Part shown: one piece after another, positions 9,866 to 18,575 of the stretch
Numbering within the stretch: the stretch's first letter is position 1
How the letters are laid out: every line of letters begins with the position of its first letter
Program-made: the position numbers and the translations under genes
The notes under the pieces: model-generated
The model's database searches: none
Seen by the model: the letters and a program-made list of their open reading frames with translations, nothing else
What the model was told of the DNA's origin: nothing
Source of the DNA: Acidobacteria bacterium Mor1
Lineage (GTDB): Bacteria; Acidobacteriota; Polarisedimenticolia; Polarisedimenticolales; Polarisedimenticolaceae
Reading direction: 5' to 3'
DNA: 64,000 nt
Assembly (NCBI GenBank): GCA_001664505.1
Contig: CP011806.1
Span: forward strand, 4,904,494-4,968,493

Positions 9866-10548
9866 TGAGTGAGTGGATCGTCGAAGCCCGGGACCTGCGC
9901 AAGGTCTTTCCCATGCCTGCCGGCGATGTGGTCGCCCTGGATGGAGTGTCGCTTCAGTTGAGCCCGGGCGACTACTGTTCGATCCAGGGCCCCTCGGGCT
10001 GCGGCAAGTCGACCCTGCTGCACCTGCTGGGCTGCGTCGAGACTCCCAGTGCCGGCAGCCTGGCCATTGCCGGTAGCGACGTGGCGGCCCTCGGTGATCG
10101 CGAGCGGAGCCGGATCCGCCTGACCCGTCTCGGCTTCGTGTTTCAGCGGTTCTTCCTGCTGCCGATGCTGACCGCCTTCGAGAATGTCGAGTTGCCGCAG
10201 AGCGAGGCGGGCGTGGTACGCGAGCAGCGCCGGGAACGAACCCGCGAGCTGCTGGAGTACGTCGGGCTCGGCGCGCGCATGGACCACCGCCCCTCGCAGC
10301 TCTCCGGCGGCGAGATGCAGCGGGTCGCCATCGCCCGGGCGTTAGCCAACAAGCCCTCGCTGCTGCTGGCCGATGAGCCCACCGGGGAACTGGACGAAAG
10401 CACCGGCAACGCCATCGCCGACCTGCTCGATCAGGTCAACGCCGACGGTACGGCCATGGTGGTGGTGACCCACAATCCGACCCTCGCCGAGAGAGCCGGC
10501 CGTCATCTGATGATGCGCAACGGCAAGCTCGAGGAGGCCGCCCGGTGA
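9865..10548 (+). CDS. MacB/LolD-type ABC transporter ATPase (AttE-like)
   Basis: The 227-residue protein has a complete nucleotide-binding domain: Walker [11 protein letters not shown]-loop in [10 protein letters not shown], signature LSGGEMQ, Walker [13 protein letters not shown] and switch His in VVVTHN. The start is a GTG whose first base is the last base of the upstream stop codon, so translation is probably coupled. It powers the two permeases encoded just upstream. The sequence belongs to the LolD/MacB branch that partners FtsX-type permeases. Confidence 0.95.
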   Translation: MSEWIVEARDLRKVFPMPAGDVVALDGVSLQLSPGDYCSIQGPSGCGKSTLLHLLGCVETPSAGSLAIAGSDVAALGDRERSRIRLTRLGFVFQRFFLLPMLTAFENVELPQSEAGVVREQRRERTRELLEYVGLGARMDHRPSQLSGGEMQRVAIARALANKPSLLLADEPTGELDESTGNAIADLLDQVNADGTAMVVVTHNPTLAERAGRHLMMRNGKLEEAAR

Positions 10549-11969
10549 GCGTCCGCTTCGCCGCCCGGAGTTTTCTCGCCCGCCCGGTGCGCAGCGCCGT
10601 GCTGGCTTTCGGCTTCGGCTTCGGCATCGCGGTGATGGCCGCCCTGCTAGGGGTGGGGGAGGTGATCCTCGACCAGGCCTCGGCGCCGGAGCTTCAGGGT
10701 GGTGGGGATGTGGTCATCGCCGGATCCGGTGCCGGTGTGGACGACGCCCGCTACGTGATCTCCACGGTGCTCGGGGATCCGCAGGTCGCCGGACAGATGA
10801 AGGGCTTCTCGCCGACCCGTACCACCGAGGTGTATCTGGTCCGGGAAGGGCGGCGGCAGCCGCTGGTCGCTCGAGGGGGCGTACCCAGTCTCGAACGGTC
10901 GATCGGCGATCCGGAGACCGCCGAGATCGACGCCTGGCAGGACGCACCCGGGGACGCGGCCTGGGCGGAGCCCGACCCGGCTTCGGTGCTGCGTTCGTTG
11001 GATCGCTTCCATCCGATTCCCGAGACCGATCGCTGGGGCCATTCGTGGGCCGAGTGGCTCTACTTCAACGGCAAGCGCGAGGAAGACCGTTTCTACCTGT
11101 CCTTCCTCTTCGGCCCGCGAAACGAGGCCGGCCTGCGGGAGTCCCTGGCGCGACTGCAGCTCGAGGTGCCCGGAGGTTTCGTCAACTACGTCTCCTTCGA
11201 TGCGGTCGACGAGGCGGAGCTCCTGCGCAACGCACCCGATGTGCAGATCGGCGACAGCTCGGTGCGGCTCGACGGCCTGACCTATCGCATCGAGTTGTCG
11301 ATGTACCGGGAGGACCGTGTGCGGGATGCCGAGGGGGTTCCTGCCGGGGCGCCGGATCTGACCGGGGAGATCGCCATCGGGGCGGTGCCGGGGCGTTCGG
11401 TGCCGCCGCTGGAACTCAATGGAGCCGGGAACTGGGTCTCCGGATACGTCGTGCCGGTCATGTCGGGCAGCCTCGCCGGCAGCCTCGAGGTCGAGGGGCG
11501 TTCCCTGTCCTTCGACGGCGGTACCGGGTATCACGACCACAACTGGGGTTTCTGGGAAGATGTCACCTGGCAGTGGGGGCAGGTTGCCGACGGCGATCTC
11601 TCCATCGTCTACGGCCGGGTGTTTCCTCCGGTCGCGGCCGCCGATCCGACCCGCCTGCCGGGCTTCCTCGGAGTCTTCGGCCCGGAAGGTCCGATCGCAG
11701 TCTCGACTCAACTACGAATCGACGAGACCGACGCCGGCGACGGAACCCCCGCCCGGATCGAGATCACGGCGAGGGGGCAGAGCATCGATCTGTCCCTCTC
11801 TCTCGACGTGATCGGTCGCGAGCGCTCGCCGCAGCGGCGGACTCCGGGAGGATCCCGGCGGGAGTTCATCCAGATGCGCGCACGCTTCGATGTGCGGGGC
11901 AGCGTGGCCGACCGCGAACTGGAGTTCGAGACCGTGGGCTCGGCGGAGACCTTCCGCGAGTTAGAATAG
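10545..11969 (+). CDS. AttH/CrtC-like lipocalin-fold protein with N-terminal membrane anchor
   Basis: The 474-residue protein starts at a GTG overlapping the ATPase stop by 4 bases. Residues about 15-40 form a membrane helix in a segment (ARSFLARPVRSAVLAFGFG) that resembles the N-terminus of a MacB permease. The rest matches the AttH/hydroxyneurosporene-hydratase-like double lipocalin fold, with the hallmark GTGYHDHNWGFWEDVTWQWG and an earlier WGHSWAEWLYFNG. In AttEFGH systems the AttH component accompanies the ABC subunits; its biochemical role is not established. The N-terminal part looks like a permease remnant fused to the lipocalin domain, which is unusual. Confidence 0.82.
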   Translation: MSVRFAARSFLARPVRSAVLAFGFGFGIAVMAALLGVGEVILDQASAPELQGGGDVVIAGSGAGVDDARYVISTVLGDPQVAGQMKGFSPTRTTEVYLVREGRRQPLVARGGVPSLERSIGDPETAEIDAWQDAPGDAAWAEPDPASVLRSLDRFHPIPETDRWGHSWAEWLYFNGKREEDRFYLSFLFGPRNEAGLRESLARLQLEVPGGFVNYVSFDAVDEAELLRNAPDVQIGDSSVRLDGLTYRIELSMYREDRVRDAEGVPAGAPDLTGEIAIGAVPGRSVPPLELNGAGNWVSGYVVPVMSGSLAGSLEVEGRSLSFDGGTGYHDHNWGFWEDVTWQWGQVADGDLSIVYGRVFPPVAAADPTRLPGFLGVFGPEGPIAVSTQLRIDETDAGDGTPARIEITARGQSIDLSLSLDVIGRERSPQRRTPGGSRREFIQMRARFDVRGSVADRELEFETVGSAETFRELE

Positions 11970-11973
11970 GTCC

Positions 11974-12666
11974 ATGGACATCCGGGTCGGGACCAGCGGA
12001 TTCAGCTACAAGGAATGGAAAGGGGTCTTCTACCCGGAGAAGATCAAGCCTGCCGAGATGCTCGGCTTCTACGCCGAGCACTTCGGAAGCGTCGAGATCA
12101 ACAACACCTTCTACCGCATGCCCAACGTCAAGCTGCTGGAGGGCTGGGCGGCCCAGGTGCCCGAATCCTTCCGCTTCGTGCTGAAGGTCCCCCGGCGCAT
12201 CACCCACAGCAAGAAGCTGGCCGATGCCGGCGACGAGATGAAGTACCTGCTGGAGACTGCGGGGGTGCTCGGCGAGCGGCTGGGGCCGATGCTGTTTCAG
12301 CTGCCCCCGTTCTTCAAGAAGGACATCGAGCGTTTGCGGGATTTCCTCGCGACGCTTCCCGCCGACTTTCTCGCGGCCTTCGAGTTTCGCAACGCGAGCT
12401 GGTTCGACGACGAGACCTACGAGACGCTACGGGAGCACAATCAGGCGCTGGTGCTGGCGGATACCGACAAGGGTGAACCGCCGATGGTGGCCACCGCCGA
12501 CTGGGGGTATCTCCGGTTGCGGCGGGTGCACTACGACGACGAGTCGGTCGCGGCCTGGGTCGAACGGGTCCAGGCCATGCCCTGGGAGCACGCCGGTGTG
12601 TTCTTCAAGCACGAGGACAAGGGGACCGGCCCGACCTTCGGTCGGCAGTTTCTCGCTCGACTGTAG
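11974..12666 (+). CDS. DUF72 family protein
   Basis: The 230-residue protein starts with MDIRVGTSGFSYKEWKGVFY, the family opening, and keeps VEINNTFYRMP, the FRFVLKVPRRITH block, GPMLFQLPP and AFEFRNASWFDDE. DUF72 (YecE-like) proteins have a TIM-barrel-like fold and no settled biochemical function. It starts 4 bases after the AttH-like stop and is probably in the same transcript, although functional linkage is uncertain. It faces the BLUF gene convergently with about 20 bases between stop codons. Confidence 0.93.
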   Translation: MDIRVGTSGFSYKEWKGVFYPEKIKPAEMLGFYAEHFGSVEINNTFYRMPNVKLLEGWAAQVPESFRFVLKVPRRITHSKKLADAGDEMKYLLETAGVLGERLGPMLFQLPPFFKKDIERLRDFLATLPADFLAAFEFRNASWFDDETYETLREHNQALVLADTDKGEPPMVATADWGYLRLRRVHYDDESVAAWVERVQAMPWEHAGVFFKHEDKGTGPTFGRQFLARL

Positions 12667-12687
12667 CCGAAGTCCCTCGGCCGCTGG

Positions 12688-13086
12688 TCACTCGCCCCGG
12701 GCGAGGTCCACGAGCAGGTCGAGCAGCTTGACCGGATCGCTGGTGGCGTCCTCGCCGAGTTCCGCCGAGGCGATCTCGTCGACCCGCTGGGCGGCATGTG
12801 CGAAACCCATCGACCAGTGGCCGAACAGCCGGGTCTCGGTCTCGGTCTCCGACAGGATCTCCATGTCGGTATGTCGAGGGTCCTGCTCGATGCGCTCGAG
12901 CAGGGGGCGCACGGTCTCCGGCCGGCCTTCGAGCACCTGCAGGAAGCGCTCGTCATCCAGCAGGATGAAGCCCGTGACCGCCCGCCGGCCATTGCGCTCG
13001 GCGGCGTCGGTGACGATCTCCAGTTTCTCGGCGTAGCCGGTGTCTTCCGACGGTTTGCTGCAGTAGAGAACGCGAATCAGGTCCAT
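12688..13086 (-). CDS. Stand-alone BLUF-domain blue-light photoreceptor
   Basis: The 132-residue protein is little more than one BLUF domain, which binds FAD and senses blue light. The residues known to shape the photocycle are present: Tyr8 (VLYCS), Asn32 before AVTG, Gln50 in FLQVLEG, and Trp91 and Met93 in GHWSMGF. No output domain is fused; the C-terminal 35 residues probably form the cap helices, so signalling should go through protein contact. The ATG at 13086 has GAGGAG upstream. A longer frame extending to 13380 is rejected because its N-terminal part is unlike BLUF proteins. The gene is divergent from the secreted protein at 13240 with a 153-base gap. Confidence 0.93.
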   Translation of the reverse strand: MDLIRVLYCSKPSEDTGYAEKLEIVTDAAERNGRRAVTGFILLDDERFLQVLEGRPETVRPLLERIEQDPRHTDMEILSETETETRLFGHWSMGFAHAAQRVDEIASAELGEDATSDPVKLLDLLVDLARGE

Positions 13087-13239
13087 TTTGACTCCTCGCA
13101 GGACGTATCGGCCGATCGCCCCGAACCTTGAAGGCCCCGCGTCGGATTCCCCGCGCCGATCCCCGGACCCGCTGTGCCGGAGGCAAAACCCGTCTAGGAT
13201 GGATGGAAGGCGGGCTTCGACCCTGATCGGAGGTGTTTC

Positions 13240-14094
13240 TTGAGAGCGCGAACGGCTGGTCCCGCTGCCCTGGGCGGTCTGTTGGCCTTGCTGCTCGCGG
13301 CCCCGGCTCTGGCTTCCGCGGCGGCCGTCGCCGAGCGGGTCGACCGGGACGTGGCAGCAGGGAGGCCGGTGGTCGTTCACGCCATCGTCGCGCTCTGCGA
13401 CAACGAGAATCAGGGCATCGTTCCCGTTCCGGAGCAGCTAGGCAACGGCCTCGACCCCGCTTCAAACCTCTACTGGGGAGCGCTCTACGGACTGCGGACC
13501 CACATGAAGAAGGCCGGTTGGACGCGCACCCCGGTCGACCCGCCCGAGGGGGGCGACGTGCTGGAGCGCATCGTGCTCTCGCGCACCCTGACCCGGAAGG
13601 GCAAAGCGGTCGACGTGCATATCGTCGCCGATGCCTGGCGGGGAGACCGGATGGAGCAGGCGCTCGGGGCCTACCTGGCGATCTCGTCCGGCCGGGATTC
13701 CGAGGTGGTACAGCTTCCTCGAGGCGAACAGCGGCTGGACCTCCACGCGGGCGGGGACGCGCACCTGCTGGTCTGGGTCGGGCACAACGGTTTGATGGAC
13801 CACACGATTCGACGGGTTGCCCGGTATCCGCAGGCGAAACCCCGCGCCGGGATGGTTCTGGCGTGCCTGAGCAAGGAGTACTTCACCGAGCACTTCCGCG
13901 ACGTCGGGGTTCATCCGGTGTTGCTGACCACCGGCCTGATGGCGCCCGAGGCCTACACCCTCGACGCTGCGATTCGCGGGTGGGTGGAGTCGGGAGATAC
14001 AGAGCGGGTTCTCGATCAGGCGGGAGCGGCCTATCACGCGTACCAGAAGTGCGGAGAGCGAGCGGCTCGCCGGCTGTTCTGGGGCGTACCCTAG
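13240..14094 (+). CDS. Secreted protein of unknown function
   Basis: The likely start is TTG at 13240, six bases after GGAGGTG. It yields 284 residues with a signal peptide (RTAGPAALGGLLALLLAAPA). The mature part contains VVVHAIVALCDNENQGIVPV, LYWGALYGLRTHMKK and DHTIRRVARYPQAKP. I recall similar anonymous proteins with the DN.NQGI and NLYWGALYG motifs in other bacteria, but no function. Cys residues in ALCDN, LACLS and QKCGE may matter. The position before the selenoprotein candidate suggests, without proving, a shared transcript. Confidence 0.75.
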   Translation: MRARTAGPAALGGLLALLLAAPALASAAAVAERVDRDVAAGRPVVVHAIVALCDNENQGIVPVPEQLGNGLDPASNLYWGALYGLRTHMKKAGWTRTPVDPPEGGDVLERIVLSRTLTRKGKAVDVHIVADAWRGDRMEQALGAYLAISSGRDSEVVQLPRGEQRLDLHAGGDAHLLVWVGHNGLMDHTIRRVARYPQAKPRAGMVLACLSKEYFTEHFRDVGVHPVLLTTGLMAPEAYTLDAAIRGWVESGDTERVLDQAGAAYHAYQKCGERAARRLFWGVP

Positions 14095-14203
14095 CAGAGG
14101 CCACAGGAATCCGGCAGGCTTCAGGCTTGTCTTCGGCGGCCGCTCACCGGTAAGTTCAAGGGGCATGGCCGTGGGTTGCCGTGGCCCTTCTCGGTGTCGG
14201 TCG

Positions 14204-14617
14204 ATGACGGTTCCGTTTCACAACCTTACCGGTGGCTCGGAGGCGGAAATCGCCTCGCTGCGGGATAGCGTCCTACGCTGCCGGGATCTCGCCGAGGTGA
14301 TGGCCTGGGCCGGCGAACGGCCGGGCTATCGAGGCCGGGAGACCTTCGTGAACCAGGACGAATTCACCCACGACGGGGTCTTTCCCGTCGAGGGGGGACG
14401 GTACGTCGTGTTCGGGCTAACCTGACTGGGCGCGGTGACGGCGGTCGCCGTCTGGGATCGTCAGCCGTCCGCTGCGGAACTGCTGGATCATCGCCTCGAG
14501 CATGGCTGGCAACCCACGCCGTCGAACCTGGTGGACGGTGCCCGGGTGCTCGGCTACGCGCGCTGCATCGCCGAGGGGGACTCGGCGGCTGAACCGGAGA
14601 GTGAATCAGATGCGTGA
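14204..14617 (+). CDS. Candidate selenoprotein: small protein with in-frame TGA (possible Sec)
   Basis: One reading frame of 138 codons is interrupted only by TGA at 14423-14425. The part before it (73 codons) contains FHNLTGGSEAEI, FVNQDEFTHD and ends EGGRYVVFGLT; the part after it continues in the same frame with LGAVTAVAVWDRQPSAAELL and LVDGARVLGYARC. Both halves look like coherent protein, and the residue before TGA is Thr in a small, probably conserved strand. A hairpin with a GGTC loop follows the TGA at the distance used by bacterial SECIS elements. Alternatives are a nonsense mutation or two separate small genes, the second starting at GTG 14435. A start at 14165 would add 13 unnatural-looking residues. 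Function unknown. Confidence 0.55.
14422..14464 (+). promoter_or_regulatory. SECIS-like hairpin after the in-frame TGA
   Basis: GACGGC (14437-14442) pairs perfectly with GCCGTC (14447-14452) around the tetraloop GGTC (14443-14446). A base helix CTGAC (14422-14426), which contains the TGA, pairs with GTCAG (14460-14464). The loop begins 17 bases after the TGA. In the E. coli fdhF element the apical loop is also GGUC and begins about 18 bases after UGA. The bulged U seen in the E. coli upper stem is not evident here. Confidence 0.45.
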
Positions 14618-15374
14618 ATCTTCCGGAGTGCCCTTCGTGAGCAGCCACCCCGCCGGCCGCCGGCTCTACCGTGTCGCTGCCTGGGGGTTGGCGGCCTGTT
14701 TCGCGACCTCGAGCCTGGCCGCGAACCTCCAGGTGTTCGGTTCCCTGCGCGGCATGTTCCATCAGGATGCCGTCGGCCCCCAGGTGGTTCTGTCCGAGCA
14801 TCTGCCCGACAGCCGGCTGTTCGGCGTGGGCGCCCTTTCCGGGCTACGGGGTGAGATCACCATCGTCGGCGGCAGGCTTCATCTTGCCCACGCCGACGGG
14901 GAGTCGGTGCGCCACGCGGTGGTCAGCCGCAGTGACGAGTCGGCGGCATTGCTGGTGATGTCCGCCGTGGAGCGTTGGGTTCCGGTCACCATCGACGCCG
15001 CGATTCCCTTTGAGAAGCTCGATGCGGAGATCGAACGCCTGGCCCGGGAGGCGGGCATCGAGGCCGCGGCCTTCGTGGTCTACGCCGAGGGGGACCTGGA
15101 GAACCTCGACTGGCACGTGATCGACGGGGCGAAGCTGGAAGGTGGCGGTGGCTCCCACGAGGACCACATGAGGGCCGCCATCCGCCGGAAGGCCCGCAGG
15201 ACCCGGGGCAAGTTGGTCGGTTTCTTCTCGAAGAAACACCAGGGAGTGTTCACCCACAGGGGAGCGAACACCCATTTTCACGTGGTGGTCGACGAACCGC
15301 TGACCAGCGGCCACGTCGACGGGGTGACGATTCCCGCCGGGACGACCCTGCGCTTCAGCGCCGACGGAACGTAG
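14610..15374 (+). CDS. Secreted acetolactate-decarboxylase-like protein
   Basis: The ATG at 14610, behind a GGAGAG, overlaps the upstream gene by 8 bases. A twin-Arg-poor signal peptide (VAAWGLAACFATSSLAA) is followed by LQVFGSLRGMFHQD, then FGVGALSGLRGEITIVGGRL, which matches the acetolactate decarboxylase (BudA/AlsD) fold. The zinc-ligand region is retained as THFHVVVDEPLTSGHVDG, with two His spaced as HxH and a third in GHV. BudA enzymes are normally cytoplasmic and make acetoin; an exported form with a basic insert (RRKARRTRGKLVGFFSKKH) suggests a different substrate. Length is 254 residues, normal for the family. Confidence 0.75.
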   Translation: MRESSGVPFVSSHPAGRRLYRVAAWGLAACFATSSLAANLQVFGSLRGMFHQDAVGPQVVLSEHLPDSRLFGVGALSGLRGEITIVGGRLHLAHADGESVRHAVVSRSDESAALLVMSAVERWVPVTIDAAIPFEKLDAEIERLAREAGIEAAAFVVYAEGDLENLDWHVIDGAKLEGGGGSHEDHMRAAIRRKARRTRGKLVGFFSKKHQGVFTHRGANTHFHVVVDEPLTSGHVDGVTIPAGTTLRFSADGT

Positions 15375-15383
15375 CGCCGCGGC

Positions 15384-18300
15384 CTACGGGCACTGGGGCC
15401 CTGCGTCCAGTTCGGCGCGGCCGTAGGGCTGGCTCTCGCAATCGTTGCGGAACAGGTGGTAGTAGCCGAAGTCCGCCGGAGGCGTCGGCACCGCCAGATT
15501 CACGCTCTCGTTGTCCTCGAAGTTGCCCAGACAGGTCGAACGCGAGAAATCGCCGTCGCTGCGAAGCTCCGACAGCAGCCCGAACACCGCCTCGACGCAG
15601 CCGTTGGGCGCCGTTTCCGAGAAGAAGATGAAATCGTTGGAGAACAGCCCGTCCGGGTTCTGAACCTGCAGCATGTGCATCCCGGTGGTGTCCGGAAGGG
15701 ACGCCAGCCGCACCTCGATGGTCTCGCCGTCACAGCTCGGCAGTGTGCCGCCGGTTTCGCAGGCGATGGTGCCCGGGACGTGGACGCCGTCGACGACGAG
15801 CCGGGCATCGGGGTCCACGTGCCTGCCGCTCATCAACATCGTCGTCGCGCCGCCGGAGAGCGACGGGAAGACCTGTTGGCCCGACTGGGCGTGAAGCGCC
15901 GAGAGCGTCCAGAGTGCCGGCTGCAGCCGGGTCGGCAGGGCGCCCTTGCCCGGGCGGCCGATGAAGGTTCCGACGAAGGTGCCCGCCGTCGCCTGGGCGA
16001 TCAGATCCGCCCGGGTGTAGCTGGTCGCGCCGGTCTGGCGGTCGACGTAGGTGCCTTCCTTCAACACGTCGAAGGGGTCCCGGTACTGGAGCTCGACGGG
16101 AGTCGCGTTGGCTCCGTCGAGGAATGCACCTTCGGCTTCCAGCACGATTCCGCCGAAGCCGGCCGAGCGTTCCAACGCGTCGAGCAGGTCGGCGGTTTCC
16201 GGCAGCGCGGCGGTGGAGCTGTTGAGCGTGAAAGTGCGAGCCATCGAGCCGGAATGACCGGTGCTGCCTTCCTCGACCATTTGCCAGATCTCGTCGGTGG
16301 TTCCGGCGATGCCCCACATGGTGCGCTCGACGAAGCCGTGGGTCTGGATGTCGGTCTCGAGCACGTTCTGGATGTCGAGGATGTTCAGCCGGCCCTGGGG
16401 CAGCAGCAGCCAGCGGTCGTAGGCCCCCCGCCAGGTCGGCGCATCCATGCCGGTGCCGAAGGTGCCGGTGCTGACCCAGAAGGGCATCCGGTGGCAGTTG
16501 CCGCAGTCCGGCGATTCGTCGACATGGAAGGTCTCGAATCCGGTCAACGCCTGGGCGCTCAGCTCGTTGTCGTAGGCCCGGTCCCTGGCCGGCGGGTAGG
16601 GTACGCTGAGGATGAATTCCGACAGCGCATCCCGCTCGGCGCCGGTCAAGAGGCCGTCCAGCCCCTCGTCGTTCTGCGGACAGTTGCCTTGCTCGCACAT
16701 GGTCGATGCCATGGCGCCGTCGACCAGATTGCGGGCGCAGGTCAGCGGGTCGGCCGCGTCGCAGTTGGGCGGCACGTCGCCGAAGACCGCGGCGGTGTTG
16801 TTGCCGCCGTAGGGGTCGCCGGGAATCCCGTCCCAGTGGTAGGGCTCGGTCTCCCGCAGGCCGCGAATCGGCATGGTGGAACGGGCGACGATCTGATCGC
16901 AGCCCGGGCCGCTGGGGCGTGGGAAGGTGTTGCACTTCGGCGTGTCGAGGACCCACAGCAGTTGGTCGGTGTGTCCGTCGGGGTGGCAGCTTCCGCAGGA
17001 GAAGGTGCCGGTGCTCGAGGCGTCGGCATCGTTGAACAGCCGCCGGCCCAGCTTGAGGGTCGGGTCGGTCGGGTCGTCCAGCTGGATCGTCGTCACGACG
17101 GCCGGGCTGGAAGGGCTCGAGAGATCGACCCGGGACACGCTGTTGGCCACGGCGTTGAACACCCAGCCGACCGAGGGCGCGCCGTTGATGTCGGACTCGA
17201 CGGCGACACCCCGCGGGACCGAGTCGACCGTGACCCGTCCGAGCACCGCGCCGCTGGCGGCGTCGACGGTGAACATCTTGTGGGAGCTCGCGGCGGTCAG
17301 CACCAGCGTGGAGTCGTCGTCGCTGATGTCGATCCCGAACGGGGTCGCCAGCGCCATCCCCGGGGCCGGATCGGTCGGCGGCAGCGGCTCCAGATCGAAG
17401 AACGACGGCGTGCCGCAGGGGCCTGCGGGGCAGCCGTCGACCACGGTGATCTGGTTGAGAAAGGCCCGGTTCTCCAGTTCGTCCAGGCCGTGGCCGGCGG
17501 TGCCGGTCAGGCCGTTGGCGTCGTTCCGCGCATCGGTTTGCGAGACGAAGATCTTGCCCTGGGAGTCGATGACCATGCTGTAGAGCAGGGTTCCGAGGGT
17601 GTCGACGGTCTCGACCAGTTGATCGTTGGTGGTGTCGAACACGTACATGTCCCGGTCGGGAACGTCCGGTTCCTTGATCAGGTTCGAGACGTAGCCCTCG
17701 GACAGCACGTCGTTCTCTTCGAGCACGTTGGCCACGGCGTTGAAGGTGCAGAGCGGGTCGAGTCCGGGGACGACGCAGCCCGAGAGCTGGGTCTTGTTGT
17801 TGGACTCGAAGGGCAGCACGTAAAGCCGGTTGCCGTGGACCGCCAGCGCCCGCGGATCCTGGGCGGTGATCTGCAGATGGCCGGTGACCGCCCGGCCGGC
17901 CACGTCGATGATCGCGACCTGATCCAGCGAGGAAAGGGCGACGTAGGCCTTGGTGTTGTCGGCGAAGGCGATTCCCGACGGTTCGTCGAACAGGGTCCGG
18001 CGGGTCAGCGGATCGAGATCCTGGATCGTGGCGATCACCTGATGGTGGGTCGCGCTGGCGGCGTTGGTATCGATCACGCTGATCGAGTCGGAGACATGGT
18101 TCGAGACCCACAGCTCCAATCCGTCGGGGCGGAAGGCCAGGGTGACCGGGTCGATGCCGACCGGGATGCGCTCCACCACCTGATTGCTGCTCACGTCGAT
18201 CACGTCGACGGTGCCCTCGGGCGTGTTGGTCACGTAGACGCTGGAGCCCGCGATGAGGATCGGCTGGAAGTGCGGGCTGAGGAACGCGGTATGCCCGGTC

Positions 18301-18386
18301 TCCGGCGAAGAGACGGTCCAACCGAGCGATGGAACGGCCAGGGCCGCGCATACGAAGGCCCAGGCGGCGAGGCGGTGGACACCCAT
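15384..18386 (-). CDS. Secreted YVTN beta-propeller / di-heme cytochrome c fusion
   Basis: The 1000-residue protein has a signal peptide (about 1-22). Residues about 45-440 form a YVTN-type propeller (SSVYVTNTPEGTVDVIDVSS; LELWVSNHVSDSISVIDT). The second half resembles cytochrome c peroxidase/MauG relatives, with the entry LGRRLFNDADASSTGTFSCG and two heme motifs: C464-C467-H468 and C628-C631-H632. The C-terminus (about 830-1000) has an IPT-like strand region and ends in the Cys-containing tail YGRAELDAGPQCP. It should be periplasmic or surface-exposed and may do redox chemistry on an organic substrate. An AT-rich TATAAA lies upstream at 18435-18440. Confidence 0.9.
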   Translation of the reverse strand: MGVHRLAAWAFVCAALAVPSLGWTVSSPETGHTAFLSPHFQPILIAGSSVYVTNTPEGTVDVIDVSSNQVVERIPVGIDPVTLAFRPDGLELWVSNHVSDSISVIDTNAASATHHQVIATIQDLDPLTRRTLFDEPSGIAFADNTKAYVALSSLDQVAIIDVAGRAVTGHLQITAQDPRALAVHGNRLYVLPFESNNKTQLSGCVVPGLDPLCTFNAVANVLEENDVLSEGYVSNLIKEPDVPDRDMYVFDTTNDQLVETVDTLGTLLYSMVIDSQGKIFVSQTDARNDANGLTGTAGHGLDELENRAFLNQITVVDGCPAGPCGTPSFFDLEPLPPTDPAPGMALATPFGIDISDDDSTLVLTAASSHKMFTVDAASGAVLGRVTVDSVPRGVAVESDINGAPSVGWVFNAVANSVSRVDLSSPSSPAVVTTIQLDDPTDPTLKLGRRLFNDADASSTGTFSCGSCHPDGHTDQLLWVLDTPKCNTFPRPSGPGCDQIVARSTMPIRGLRETEPYHWDGIPGDPYGGNNTAAVFGDVPPNCDAADPLTCARNLVDGAMASTMCEQGNCPQNDEGLDGLLTGAERDALSEFILSVPYPPARDRAYDNELSAQALTGFETFHVDESPDCGNCHRMPFWVSTGTFGTGMDAPTWRGAYDRWLLLPQGRLNILDIQNVLETDIQTHGFVERTMWGIAGTTDEIWQMVEEGSTGHSGSMARTFTLNSSTAALPETADLLDALERSAGFGGIVLEAEGAFLDGANATPVELQYRDPFDVLKEGTYVDRQTGATSYTRADLIAQATAGTFVGTFIGRPGKGALPTRLQPALWTLSALHAQSGQQVFPSLSGGATTMLMSGRHVDPDARLVVDGVHVPGTIACETGGTLPSCDGETIEVRLASLPDTTGMHMLQVQNPDGLFSNDFIFFSETAPNGCVEAVFGLLSELRSDGDFSRSTCLGNFEDNESVNLAVPTPPADFGYYHLFRNDCESQPYGRAELDAGPQCP

Positions 18387-18575
18387 GTTTCCCCCCTAGC
18401 AATCAAGGTGTCTGGTGCGCGTTTCGGAGCCCTATTTATACGTCAAAAGCGACCAGAGCAGGCCCGAAGGGGGCGTCGGAGCCGTGATTCCGGCGATCGA
18501 CGACACGCCCGTGTTCGCATCGTTTTCGCTTTCGGCCTCAGGCGGGAACCCGTCGGAGCAGGAACCAGGCCGTCG

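Noticed and set aside
14435-14617. A separate 60-codon gene starting at GTG 14435
   Set aside because: It is in the same frame as the upstream part, has no ribosome binding site, and starts inside a coherent strand; kept only as an alternative to the selenoprotein reading.
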